The notes below the pieces were generated by a model that saw only the letters and a program-made list of their open reading frames with translations, ran no database searches and was not told where the DNA came from. From Epiperipatus broadwayi (lineage: Eukaryota > Onychophora > Udeonychophora > Euonychophora > Peripatidae), in assembly GCA_028023455.1 (NCBI GenBank), contig JAQFVV010006428.1:107501-171500 (forward strand): 64,000 bases of DNA, read 5' to 3'. Positions 22,991 to 33,995 of the stretch are shown one piece after another (the stretch's first letter is position 1; the number at the start of each line of letters is the position of its first letter). Both the position numbers and the translations under genes were made by a program.

Positions 22991-24240
22991 CATTTCAGAA
23001 GTTCCACTTTACTAGACTGCTCAAGTGTCAGAATACAATATCACCATGAATTATGTTGTATCAAAGCGCCCTTTTTCAATTATACACTATCCAATTAAAA
23101 ATATAAATAAAAATGTAAATAAACAAAAAAAGGACATTAAAATTTGTAAATTTAATACATTTTATCATTTATAAAAATCAATATTCCTTCTCTGAAAACT
23201 GTATGTGATCGTGTTTAAAAAGAAAAAATAAAATTTGTAAATATATTTTACAATATGTCACAAAATGCAGTACATGGTCATATTTATGTTTTTTTTTAGT
23301 TTATGTTGAAAGCACATATACTTTATTCATTCTTTACTAGTCTTTCCAAATTTGATGTACTGTATTTTGCATAATAAATTTTTTTCTATGCATAATGCTA
23401 AACGTTTTACAAAATTTATAGCATAATAAAAATTGATATTGACTTTATCATCAAAACAATTAGAGATACCAATTTCTTGATGATAAGATCCCTATCATGT
23501 TTTTATATGAGAAAAAGTTATTGAAAAAAAAGGAATGTCATCCAGAATATATTTAATAGCAAATAAAGGCAGATATTTCAATATTTACTTTATTTAAAAA
23601 TTAAAAATGATAATATAATTAATTCTTTTTATATATTTTTATTGTTTTGGTGAATGCATGAGAAAATACACAATCAGTAAAATAAATATGAATGTGTCAC
23701 CTTAATTTATAATTAATAAATTGTTATATTATTTTAAAATTTTGTTTATACTATAATCTTATTTTATACATGTATACTTTACATATATAAAATTGTTTGT
23801 GTTACATATGTATGTGCATATCAAAAAATACAATTCTCTTACAGTTCAATTACCTATATCTATCCTATTCTAATCAAACTTTATTAACAAAATATGATCT
23901 ATTATGACAATTATATATTTTATGCACTTGTATATGAGGTGGCGGTTTGGAACAAAATATAGTGCAGTTTGTGGCTCCACTAATAAGAAACTTATTAAAT
24001 TAATACTAAGTTTAATGCTTAGTAGTAAATTCAAATACTGTTTTATTAATTTTCAATGTTTTTGCTTTATTTTCTTTTTTCTCTTTTATGTTCTAGTTTG
24101 GATATACATGAAAAATAAAACTAATTTTTTTTAGAATTTGTTTGTACTATTTATTGATGTAAATATCAAGTATTTCTTTTTTTGGTATCAGGTATACTAA
24201 ACATCACATGTTCACCATTTCTTATGCTTGAACATAACTG
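22991..24240. other. No gene seen
   Basis: AT-rich sequence. A 76-codon frame at 23904-24134 was considered and rejected as a gene (see the rejected list). No RNA gene or further repeat recognised. Confidence 0.5.
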
Positions 24241-24460
24241 TTATTAAAACAGGCAAAACTCACCATACAATAGTTGCCACTCAGTGCCAACCAGAGTAAT
24301 CAATGGATGCCAGAAGGCCACAAGCTAGAAACAAGTCTGGGGATATTGGATGAGTAGGCATTAGATGGGGATTTTATGCACAAGCCTTCTGGCATCCATT
24401 GATTACTCTGGCTGGCACTGAGTGGCACTACTGTATGGAGAGTTTTACCTGTTTTAATTA
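24241..24460. repeat. Short hairpin element, 77-bp arms
   Basis: The arms are 24241-24318 and 24384-24460, with a 65-bp loop. The inner part, ATCAATGGATGCCAGAAGGC, and the words CACTCAGTGCC and TTAAAACAGG are mirrored with only a handful of differences. It is non-coding and more G+C-rich than its flanks. It looks like a MITE or similar small foldback repeat. No clear target duplication was found at its ends. Confidence 0.85.
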
Positions 24461-25503
24461 GGTATACTATAGAGTTAACATCTAAATTTGCTATAAGATA
24501 TTCAACTGTTTTACTGTAAAAAAAAAGTAAATAAAACTATTTTAATTTGCCATATACAAAACAAAAATAGGATTTAGATAATTTGATTTTAATTATATAA
24601 AGAAAAACAAGAGATTAGTTGTTTTCAACTTAATAAGTGATAATTTCATATTTCCATGGATAATTTGAACTTATAGGAAATAATAGTTTTATTCTATAAA
24701 TATTTATAAAAGCATAAATAAATATTATTTCTAATAGGTAATAGTAATATTTAAGGATAAAATAACATTTTACTTATTGTTCTACTATAAAAAGTGTGAT
24801 GTCATATCAGCCATTATTCTATAAACAAATGCTCAAATTCAGGCTTATAAAACAAAGTGTTTTCAGGTAACAAACAAAACTGGTATTTTGATTCATGTAG
24901 GTTGTTTATAGCCAATCTCGCTACCCATCCACTAGAGATTTTTTATTCAGAATCTAACTATTATTAGTTACAATGAAACTGACTTAAGATAAACTGGCAT
25001 AGTCCACAAAAGTGTTGGTTGGTATAATGCAACCAGCGATTACAAAATATAGAATGTAATGGATCATAATTTAAAGAAAATATAATTGCAATCTTATTTT
25101 TTTAATTAAATGTAGAAAGTTAGGTAATAATTAAATGAGTAAAAAATGCAAGTTGATTATAGACATTAATATTTTTAATATTTATACAAAGCATGGCTCC
25201 AATTTGTAAAAAGAAATTGGAAATAAATATGAAAAGAAGAAACAGTTTATTTTCAAGCAGTAGTTATTTTATTGAAATTTTTTTATTTTACCATATATAT
25301 ATATATTGTATAATTCACAGTTGGATTTAGGCCTTCTATTTTATGCATCATAAAGTGAAAGTTAATCAAACTATAGAAAAAGAGCATTTGGTTCATTTAT
25401 AAATTAAAATATTTCAAGAAAATAGTTATATTTCCTGATTAATGGATCTAATATTATTTATGGTTTAAATTGTGGGTAGAATCAGTTTTTTTTTATTTAT
25501 TTC
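24461..25503. other. No gene seen
   Basis: AT-rich sequence with a (TA)n run at about 25293-25307, up to the start of the LINE homology near 25504. The last bases, TTTTATTTATTTCAG, resemble a splice acceptor, which may be chance. Confidence 0.45.
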
Positions 25504-27597
25504 AGAGGGCGCAAGCATCAATAGACTCATTGGAAGAGATGGGAGTAAAAAAAATTGGAATTATATTAAAAGGAGAAATGTAGGGGAAAGAGAGATAGTA
25601 TTAATAGATGATGAGGGAATAGAATGTAGCTCTAGAGGCGAGCTAGAGAAAATCATAAATAGATATGTAATGGATGTACAAAAGATGTTAGATGAGAAGG
25701 AATTAGTGATAGAAAACATGAAAGCAGTTAGTAGTGAGAAAATTAGGTTCACAAAAAATGAATTGAATGAGGCAGGAAAGAGATTGAAAAGTGGAAAGGT
25801 GAGAGGTTTAGATGGATGGGCAGCAGAGATGGTAATGAATTTAGGGCATAGCACAAAAGCAAAGTTATCATCATGTTTTAATAAGATGGCGCAGAAGACA
25901 GTTTTTCCGGGTAGTTGGAGTAATACAAGAATAAGATTATTATTTAAAGGAAAGAGTAAAGATCACAGAAAGTTAAATAATTATAGACCGATAGTGGTAA
26001 CATCAGTTATAAAGTTTTCACATATATGGTAGCTGGAAGAGTTGTAAAATGGATGGAAGAGAATAATGTAGTGGGGGAAATGCAAGGAGGTTTTAGGTCA
26101 GATAGGCGTATAGGAGATAGTTTGTTTGTAGTTACACAACTTATGGAGATGAGTAGGAATTCAGGTAGATCATTATATATGAGTTTTATAGATATAGAGA
26201 AAGCATATGATAGAGTAAATAGAAATAGATTATGGGTAAGATTAGCCAATTTGGGAATAGATGAAGCTTTAGTAAATATTATTAAGAAATTATATGAAAA
26301 TAATTTTTATACTTATCAATTAGGGGATATAGAATCAGTTAAAGTTAAAAATGGAGTGGGATTAAGGCAAGGATGCCCTATGTTACCGATTTTGTTTTTG
26401 TTGTTTTTGAGTGAAATGGAAAAAGCAATAGAAAGACTAGGAAGAGGGGTAGAGATACCATTAATAGGTGGCAAAGGAGTATATACTTTGTCGGGTCTTT
26501 TTTTTCAGATGATATCTTTTTATGTGCAGAAAAAAAAGAAGATATGGATATTATGTTGAAGACATGTGCAAGGGTGGGTAAAGAGCTGGGGATTAAATTT
26601 AGTGAAGAAAAAACAAATATAATGATGGTTAATAGTAGGGAAAGAGAGGATGTAGTTTTTTTATTGGGGGATATAAAGTTAAGTGTGGTGGATAGATATA
26701 GGTATTTGGGAATCATCTTATGTAATCAGGAAAATTGCTTGGATGAATGGGAGAAAAAATTGGTAAATGAAGCAAAGAAAAGAAAAGGTTTGGTAAAGAA
26801 ACTAACAGTATTTTCATATAATAAATATGATGTAGCTAGAATTGTATGGACGGGAGTTGCAGTAGCAGGGTTAACATATGGTAATGATGCATTATGTGTT
26901 AGTAAAAGGATTTTAGATTATTTAGAGAAAGTACAAAGGGAAGGAGGAAGACATGCATTAGATGCAGAGATGTGGACAGCAAAGGAGGCAATTCAAGGAG
27001 AAATGGGATGGTCAAGTTTCTATATGAGAGATGCAAAAAGTAAAATGAAAATGTTTGGTAGGTTGAAGTTTATGGATAGTAAAAAAAATAGCTAAAATAG
27101 TGTTTAATTGGGTTATGAGTAAAGGGCAGGTAACAAGATGGGTGAGAAAGGTAATGCAGTATGCAAAAGATTAGGATAAAGAATTTATATCGGTATACTT
27201 GTATAAAAGGTGGGATGATTGTGTTAGGAGGATTGTTGAGTGTTATAGTGTTGAGAAATGGGATAAAAAAATAGAATCATTAATAAAAAATAGGGAGTTG
27301 GAGAGATGGTAAAGTAGTATGGAGGGTAAGAAGAGTTTAAATATATATAGAAGTAAACGGAATATTGGAAGCGAGTTAATTTATGATAATAGTAAGGAAA
27401 GTAGTTTATTGTTTAAGGCTCGAATGGGATCTTTAGCAACAAGAGAATATACATCTAAATGGAAAACTATGGGTGATTTAGCATGCAAATTGTGTAAGGA
27501 AGGTATAGAAAATATTAGGCATCTGTTGATTGAATGTAAATGCTTGAAAGCAGAAAGGGTACAGATAATAAAGTTATGGAAGAATATGTATGAATAA
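25504..27597 (+). pseudogene. Reverse transcriptase ORF of LINE copy A
   Basis: The domains in order are as follows. LKSGKVRGLDGWAAEM (about 25785-25830) is the pre-RT block. KLNNYRPIVVTSVI (25970-26015) is RT block 1. GGFRSDRRIGDSLF follows, and SFIDIEKAYDRVNRNRLW (about 26172-26232) holds the first catalytic Asp. GVGLRQGCPMLPILF (26350-26400) is next. The catalytic box, read across a shift near 26495, is FFSDDIFLCAE, with both Asp kept. RYRYLGIIL is the thumb region. EKVQREGGRHALDAE and GWSSFYMRDAKSK follow. The C-terminal zinc-like segment is CKLCKEGIENIRHLLIEC (about 27490-27545). Shifts lie near 26025, 26500 and 27080, and a stop near 27173. Confidence 0.88.
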
Positions 27598-27838
27598 AGT
27601 GACAATACAGGAAGTGAGTTAGTAGTTTTTATGCTGGGTTTGTGAAAAGATAAGGGGGATTTAGATTTAAAGGCCATAGAGTTGGCAAAGATAATGTTGT
27701 GGAAATGGGATGGGGCTGAATATGGGAAGACTTAGAGTGGGGAATGGAAAATAAAGTGTCTAACAGGTTTATCTGGGCATAGTTGCTGAGATATTCTTGA
27801 CTTCATTTAAGGAGAAGCCAAATACATCACATCACATG
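25504..27838 (+). mobile_element. Non-LTR retrotransposon, copy A (5'-truncated)
   Basis: A LINE fragment carrying the RT domain and C-terminal region, ending in a CATCACATCACAT tail at about 27825-27838. Four plus-strand open blocks (25472-26032, 26026-26559, 26544-27095, 27319-27597) belong to one original frame, so only about three or four shifts break it. No endonuclease is present. Sequence from about 26033 on is repeated closely in copy B (27838-29583). I place it in the I/Ingi/Vingi group from the C-terminal Cys-His segment and overall style, but the clade is not certain. Confidence 0.85.
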
Positions 27839-29583
27839 CTGGAAGAGTTGCAAAGTGGATGGAAGAAAATAATGTAGTGGAAGAAATGCAAGGAGGTTTT
27901 AGGTCAGATAGGTGTATAGGAGAGAGTTTATTTGTAGTTAAACAACTTGATATGAGTAAAAATTCAGGTAGACAGTTATATATAAGTTTTATAGATATAG
28001 AGAAGGCATATGATAGAGTGAATAGAAGTAAATTATGGATAAGTTTAGCAAATCTGGGAATGGATGAAGCTTTAGTGGGTGTTATTAAGAAATTATATGA
28101 AAGTAATTACTATACATATCAATTAGGGGATATAGAATCTGTTAAAGTTAAAAATGTGGTGGGACTGAGGCAAGGGTGCCCTATGTCACCTATTTTGTTT
28201 GTGTTGTATTTGAGTGAAATGGATAGAGCAATAGAAAGTTTTGGAAGAGGGATAGAGATACCATTAATAGGTGGCAAGAGAGTATATACATTGTCGGGTC
28301 TTTTTTTTTGCGGATGAGGTCTTTTTGTGTGCAGAAAAAAGAGAAGATATGAAAGTTATGCTGAGGAGATGTGCAAGGGTGGGTAAAGATATGGGGATTA
28401 AATTTAGTGAAGAAAACTCAAATATAATGATGGTGAATACTGGGGAAACAGAAGGCAAAGATTTCTTATTGGGGGATATAAATTGATAAATGAAGCAAAG
28501 AAAAGAAAGGGATTGATAAAGAAATCAACAGTGTTTTCATATAATAAATATGATGTAGCTAGAATTGTATGGAAGGAAGTGGCAGTAGCAGGGTTTACAT
28601 ATGGCAATGATGCATTATGTATTAGTAAAGGGGTATTAGATTGTTTAGAAAAAGTACAAAGGGAAGTAGGAAGACATGCATTAGATGCTGAGGTGTGGAC
28701 AGCAAAGGAGGCAATTCAAGAAGAAATGGGATGGTCAAGTTTTTATATGAGGGATGCAAAAAGCAAATTGAAAATGTTTGGTAGATTGCAGTTTATGGAT
28801 AATAAAAGAATAGCCAAAATAGTATTTATTTGGGTTACAAGTAAAGGGCAAGCCACAAGACAGGTGAGAAAAGTAATGCGGTATGCAGAAGATTTGGATA
28901 AAGAATTTATGTTAGTACACTTGTACAAAAGATGGGATGATTGTATTAGGAGGATTGTTGAGTGTTATAGTGGTAAGGAGTGGGATAGAAGAATAGATGC
29001 ATTAATAAAGAATAGGGATTAATAAAGAATAGGGAGTTGGAGAGATGCAGAACTAGTATGGAGAGTAAAACGAGTTTAAATATATATAGAAGTAAATAGG
29101 ACATTGGGTGTGAGTTGATTTATGATAATAGTAAGGAAAGTAGTTTATTGTTTAAAGCTCGAATGGGATCTTTAACAACAAGGGAATATACGCATAAATG
29201 GAAAAGTATGGGTGATTTAGTCTGCAAGTTGTGTAAGGAAAGCATAGAAAATATTAGGCATCTGTTACTTCAATGTAAATGATTGGAAGCAGAAAGGGTA
29301 CAAATAATGAAGTTATGGAAGATTAAATATGAACAAAGTGATTATACAGAAAGTGAGTTATTGGTTTTTATGCTAGGTTTGGAAAAAGATAAGGGGGATT
29401 TAGATATGAAGGTCATGGAGTTGACAAAGATTATGGTGTGAAAATGGGATGGAGCAGATTAAGGGAAAACTTAGGGTGGACATGGAAAAGAAAGCTAAAG
29501 TGGCTAACAGATTGCTCTGAGCATAGCTGCTGAGAGATTCCTGACCCCGTTTAAGGAGAGGTCACAGTGCATCACATCACATG
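27838..29583 (+). mobile_element. Non-LTR retrotransposon, copy B, head to tail with copy A
   Basis: It begins immediately after the CATCACATCACAT tail of copy A and matches copy A from about 26033 onward, so it is 5'-truncated inside the RT domain. It ends with its own CATCACATCACAT tail at about 29570-29583. The closing words before the tail (CATAG-TGCTGAGA-ATTC-TGAC, TTTAAGGAGA) match those of copy A. A segment of about 80 bp that encodes the RYRYLG block of A (26678-26759) is deleted here at about 28482. The arrangement fits insertion of a truncated copy into the 3' tail of an existing one, or a local duplication. Confidence 0.88.
27859..29330 (+). pseudogene. Reverse transcriptase ORF of LINE copy B
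   Basis: The open blocks are 27859-28317, 28271-28486 and 28483-29022. SFIDIEKAYDRVNRSKLW and VGLRQGCPMSPILF keep the RT motifs. The catalytic box, read across a shift at a T-run near 28305, is FFADEVFLCAEK, so the second catalytic Asp is Glu here. EKVQREVGRHALDAE and GWSSFYMRDAKSK follow, and the tail WDRRIDALIKNRD is open to 29022. The C-terminal Cys-His segment (about 29218-29280, CKLCKESIENIRHLL) is out of frame and followed by a stop. Fewer breaks are seen in 28483-29022 than in the matching part of copy A. Confidence 0.87.
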
Positions 29584-29659
29584 ATCCTGCATGAAGCACA
29601 ACCTAACTGATAAAGAAAATAATTAAAAGATTGTGATTTTGATTTCTTGTTATTTCAAT

Positions 29660-30720
29660 ATATTATAGGATTTTTTTTTCAGGCCTTAATACACCATTTT
29701 TGTATATATTTATATTCATTCTTTTCTTCATAAATTGTCTAGTCTTAGTAGAAATTTTATTGATCAATTGCTGCTTTTCTCTATCAGCTATGTTTGTTGC
29801 AGTTTTTAAAAGTGTATCAGTTATTTTCATATTAATTTCATTCAAATATGAATCATGTTCAAAATCTACTAATACTTTAAACCGATTTGTAAGTTCTAAT
29901 TTATATTCATTAGAATTTTCTGAAGTTTAGGAATATAAATTGTAAATATTGTTTTTCTTAATAATTTTCGTCTCTCTAGTTTTGCATTAACATGTTTCTT
30001 ACATCTTACTAATCGATGATCACTTCCTATGTTAAATTTGTTAAGACAATACAATATTTAAATATGTATTTTCTGTTAGTCGAAATATAATCCAATTCTG
30101 CTGTAGCTTCATTGGATGCCTCCATGTCCATTTCCTTTTAACATTTTTTCTCAAAAAAAAAAAATCATCATATAAGTTTTTCTTTTTCTACAAACTCCAC
30201 AAGTCTATGTCCTTTCTCATTTCTATTACCATAATCAAAATTACCTACACCACTTTCATCTTTCATTTGTTTACCAATTCAAGCATTAAAGTCTTCCATA
30301 ACAATTTAAATGTTTACTCTGAGCAAAAGCCTTTTGTACATCCATATAAAAATCTTCTACTACTTCATCACTATAAAAACTTGTTGGAGCATAAACCTGA
30401 ATTATCTGCATTTGTTATCTGCTGTTAAGTTGTATAACAAATCTTGCCACTCTGTCTGATATGCCATCAATCTTCACAATATTGTTCTTTCAGTTTTTAT
30501 TTATAATGAATGCTACTCCACTTGTATTTCAATGTTTGTGCTTTTATAATAGAGCATATGTCCACTTTTTAAATCAATTATCTCTTCACTTTTTCTTTTA
30601 ACTTCACAAAGTCCAACAATGTCCTATTTAATATAAGACAGTTCTTCTTCTAATTCTTGCAATCTTCCTTCACTTAAAAGTGATCTACAGTTGGAAGTAT
30701 CTTAGTAAAATGGTGTCATC
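29660..30720 (-). pseudogene. RTE-clade LINE endonuclease region
   Basis: Read on the minus strand from about 30720 down, fragments match an apurinic/apyrimidinic-type endonuclease of RTE elements. A CRSLLSEGRLQELEEELSYI start is followed by GLCEVKRK with the catalytic Glu. An FxxxQVYAPTS-type stretch (as YAPTSFYSDEVVEDFYMDVQ across a shift) follows, then EDFNAIGKQMKDES-like sequence, and GNFDYGNRNEKGHRLVEFVE near 30190-30245. The linker before RT is the 60-codon open frame 29845-29663, which holds INKISTKTRQFMKKR. The usual GDFN of the family reads EDFN. The RT part is absent: the copy stops near 29660, close to the end of LINE copy B. Confidence 0.75.
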
Positions 30721-30723
30721 AAA

Positions 30724-31190
30724 TGGCAACCTGGGTCCACAATCAGGGGGTTCTTAGCACACTCCACCTTCAGCCACTAACCACTACCTTGGTTGATGAC
30801 TTTACAACCTCCTGGGGATAAGGACCATGATTTATTTTTGTCTGTCATGATTGTATATATCTATTGGAAAAATATTTATCATATACACAAACATTCATTC
30901 TGCCTTATCAGGCAGCTGATAAGAAAGATCATGGTGTTTTTTATTTTAATCTCGAGGGTAAAAAGCCAATAAACTCACCACGTTGGCTAATGTGTGTTGG
31001 TGAGCAATCCATTCATGTTTCTATACTATATGAATAATCACGTAGTAATAATCGCTGCAATGACAAGAAGATATGGAGTAGACATTAGGAATTTGTCTTG
31101 GTCGGTTCCTTTAAGGCCTCCAAGAGGAATCAGAGGGTGTCCTTTCAGTTAATAGCAAACTTTTTTTTGGAGCCGTCACAGTTTATAATG
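30724..31190 (-). repeat. Probable RTE 5' leader
   Basis: Non-coding sequence directly upstream, on the minus strand, of the endonuclease region, and repeated at 7567-8040 (shared words are listed there). It is more G+C-rich than its surroundings and may carry the element's internal promoter. A dispersed unrelated repeat is the alternative. Confidence 0.5.
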
Positions 31191-32093
31191 TAATTTATAT
31201 CGAGAGTTAAAAGTCAATTTTTTTCCCATTCAAATGCAATATAACTACTTGATTTTTATGGCATATTTGTCATTTGCGGTGAGTTTTGGGGAACCAATTG
31301 TGTTCTCTAATTGAGATAAAAGTGTATCTATATCTAATATGATCCCGTGAAGTTTTTTTTATTATGTACTTTAATTTTAAATGAAAAAAATGTATTGCTA
31401 TGTTTTACATTCTTATGCATTTGAACATACATGTGTGAAGAAATGAATTATTCATTGCACGTGACATGAGACATAAACATGATTTTTCAGATTGTCAGAC
31501 AGCTCTGAAATTAGTCCATTCAATGAGATAAATTCTGAAGAACACAGAAACAGATGCCTGACGTAACTACAGAAAAACATCATTGTCAAATGACAAAGGC
31601 ATGACAAAGCGTTTACTATTTGATAACTGACGAATACAATTTTTTTTTCCACCATGAAAAAAATATCTTACGTACTAAAAAAATATGAAAAATTATCTGT
31701 GTGTTTTATATCTGTTATAGACTTGCATTATAAAAAAATTCAATAGAACTATATTATTTCTTTTTCTTTTTAAAAACTTTTATTTATTTACATGAACCCA
31801 TACATACTACTCTACATTGCGCAGATGTATCAAACGTTTCAACTACCATCTTGTAGACATTATCAAGGATCTACATACATATATATACACGTTATCGTTA
31901 TATATATATATATTAACCTCATAATATAATAACATTTCTTTCGCATTTATATATAACTCTTTTCATTATATAAATTTACTATTACAAATATTTACCTGCC
32001 CCTATTTTTTATATTTTAAACCAATTTATATATATATAATGAAAACAGTTATATATAGAATGGTAAAAAAAAAAACTGTTATTAATTTTAAAT

Positions 32094-32139
<46 letters not shown>

Positions 32140-32510
32140 ATAATGACCATAATGAATTAATTGAAACGTTTGGAAACATAACGATCATATATTGGGATAT
32201 ATATGAGTTCATGTAAATAAATAAAAAAAAGTTTTTATGAAGAAAACGAAAGAAAGTAATTCTATTAGATTATCTATATAGGAAATATCATTTGGAACCA
32301 TATTTTTAAAGAAAAAGGATTTATTGTTTTTATTAATAGTGATGGTGTTGGTTTTAAAGAAAAGTCATAAATAGAATTGTTCTTTTTTTGCAAACTGTGT
32401 ACTGTATAAATAAATATAAAAGTTTTTAATTACTCACACTGATTGAAGTTGAAATTTCAACTTGAGTTTTTGGGGGGAAAATGATTTACAATATCAAAAA
32501 TATATATTCA
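31191..32510. other. No gene seen; microsatellites
   Basis: AT-rich sequence with (TA)n(TG)n at 32092-32139 and a shorter (TA)n near 31896-31911. No coding motif seen. Confidence 0.55.
32092..32139. repeat. (TA)n(TG)n microsatellite
   Basis: About 10 TA units followed by about 14 TG units. Confidence 0.95.
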
Positions 32511-32582
32511 TTATCATCATCATCAACCATTATCAATCCACTGCAGGATGAAGGTCTCCCCAAGTTTAATCCATCTGATAAT
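32511..32582 (-). repeat. RTE 3' end with (GAT)n tail
   Basis: On the minus strand this reads RWIKLGETFILQWIDNG then a stop and GATGATGATGATAATGA. It matches the last codons and tail of the RTE copy at 49435-49676 and the IGETFILQWID end at about 39955. Only the last 70 bases remain. Confidence 0.75.
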
Positions 32583-32929
32583 ATATAATGACTTGTTGGT
32601 AATAATACTTAACTTAATCAAAAGTGGTGCAAAATTTAATTAAAAACATAGAAAATTTAGATGAAAATATTAAAAGTATTAAAATGAAAAAATTAATAGA
32701 AAATATTGATTAGCAATTTATAGGTGATTGTTCGTTATTTTAAACACTTAAAATGTTACCAGAGAATAGTGAAAAAATATATATGAAAAAAGTCACAGTA
32801 CAATTAAACAATAAGTAAATATTAAGAAATGATAGAAAAATAAAAGTTACAGTTATAATGCTAAATAAAAAAAATAATTTATTGCTGTGAATGTTATAAG
32901 AATTGTGAGTATCTGATATGAGTGACCTA

Positions 32930-33270
32930 CTTTATGGTCCATAGATATTAAGTTCCACAAGCTATCTCTGCAGAAATGTTACAAGGAATTGTAATGAAGA
33001 ATATTGATATTGAAAAATAATTATTTTTTAAAAAAATCTGTTATTTGTCATTTATTGAACATAAAAAGGCAGTTGATGTCTTGCATTGGTGGTCGAGAGG
33101 TCAGCGACGGTGGATGCTATGACACATAAAAAAATAATATTTTTTTTAAAAAAGGCAGTTGATAAACGCCTTATGAAAAATACGTAAATAAATGGAGAAA
33201 TTATTTATTTTGCCTTTTAAAATTAGGATTAATAAAGAGTGTTGTTGAACATGTTGTTGTTGAAATAGAC
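32930..33270 (+). pseudogene. Reverse transcriptase scrap interrupted by a SINE
   Basis: AISAEMLQGIVMKNIDIEK (about 32962-33018) resembles the I-P-A-E-M-L segment before RT block 1 of RTE-type elements. It is followed by a CHLLNIKRQL or FIEHKKAVD stretch resembling the catalytic FxDxxKAFD block with Asp lost. A SINE is inserted exactly in this block at 33078-33148 with a 15-bp target duplication. The continuation (33164 on) is too decayed to follow far. Confidence 0.4.
33078..33148 (+). mobile_element. Short tRNA-derived SINE with 15-bp target duplication
   Basis: It starts CTTGCATTGGTGGTCGAGAG (A-box sequence TGGTCGAGAGG) and passes after GTCAGCG straight to GATGCTATGACAC, so it lacks the middle of the longer relative at 58901-59015, including the B box. 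An A/T-rich tail follows. The flanks are AAAAAGGCAGTTGAT at 33063-33077 and again at 33149-33163, a perfect duplication. This is either a deletion derivative that was mobilised as such or one deleted after insertion. Confidence 0.85.
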
Positions 33271-33596
33271 ATGAAGCACAATACTCCGAGGGAGAAGAAC
33301 AAGGAATTGATTAAATTGAGGATTTTAAAGAACGAAAAAACTAAATGGAAAACTCAAAACTTAGTAATGTGGCAATATTGAAAAAATAAAAGTTAAACAA
33401 AAAGAATTCATGTCTGAAAAAATTATGAGAATGAAAAATAATTGACACATCAGGCTTAATTTTTTTTTAAAATGTCTTAAATATAAAATGTAAAGGCTGA
33501 ATAGAAAATACAAAAAAATAAAAAATAAAAAAGTTGAATAACGATTGCAAACCATTTTCTATATATTTTGAATAGAAAAGTAAAGTAAAATGTATA
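33271..33596. other. No gene recognised
   Basis: AT-rich sequence. A charged stretch around 33290-33360 on the plus strand (K/E/N-rich) may belong to the RT scrap upstream, but no motif supports it. Confidence 0.4.
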
Positions 33597-33665
33597 GATT
33601 GTAGCAACACCTGAAAAAGGGGTGAGAATAATACCTCTGGAAACGTCGTGCATATACTAACCTGT
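33597..33665 (+). repeat. Penelope-type terminal sequence, tentative
   Basis: GTAGCAACACCTGAAAAAGG, a short stem-like stretch, GAATAATACCTCTGGAAACG and TCGTGCATATAC have the style of Penelope-like element terminal repeats (CCTGAAGAAGG ... GAAACGTCGTGCATAT). Part of it (ACACCTGAA-AAG ... GGAGAATAATA) recurs at 33927-33957 behind a SINE. No coding part of an element is adjacent. Confidence 0.35.
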
Positions 33666-33819
33666 TTGATGTGCTATTAGTAACAGTTGAATGTATCTGG
33701 ATGATTTAAATAAAGTGAAATTTTTCTAAAGACATTCAATACACATATTAGATGATGGAAATAGTCCAATATAAAAATACAACTAGAACACTGTCATCAC
33801 AAACCTTCTGCAGCCTTCA

Positions 33820-33995
33820 GCCAGATGTCTCAGTTGGATAGGGCATTATTTTAAAATTCAGTACTCAAGAATGTAAAAACCCAGGTTCGAATCCCATGAT
33901 AGTACTGTCACTGGTCAGGCCAGAAACACCTGAAGAAGAGAGGAGAATAATAACTCACATTATTAGACCAAAATGATTAATTGAGTATGTACTCT
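33820..33995 (+). mobile_element. tRNA-derived SINE, second family
   Basis: The A-box-like TCTCAGTTGGATAGGGC at about 33828-33844 and a perfect B box, GGTTCGAATCC, at 33884-33894 lie at pol III promoter spacing. The internal tRNA fold is decayed. A non-tRNA body follows (GTCACTGGTCAGGCCAGAAA ... ACACCTGAAGAAGAGAGGAG) to a T-rich end near 33995. This family is distinct from the GGTGGTCGAGAGGTCAGCG SINEs elsewhere in the window. No target duplication was resolved. Confidence 0.7.

Noticed and set aside
23904-24134. 76-codon plus frame with RFGTKYSA...NKKLIK...KYCF, faintly like ribosomal protein eL43
   Set aside because: Only a few residues agree with the eL43 order, the zinc-finger Cys pattern is absent and the rest is Phe/Leu-rich AT translation. 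Not enough for even a processed pseudogene call.
26007-26716. Minus-strand frames of 80-112 codons over LINE copy A
   Set aside because: They lie opposite the RT reading frame and carry no motif; the plus strand accounts for the sequence.
33826-33894. tRNA gene suggested by the A box and perfect B box
   Set aside because: The acceptor and anticodon stems do not pair and a non-tRNA body follows, so it was called a SINE.
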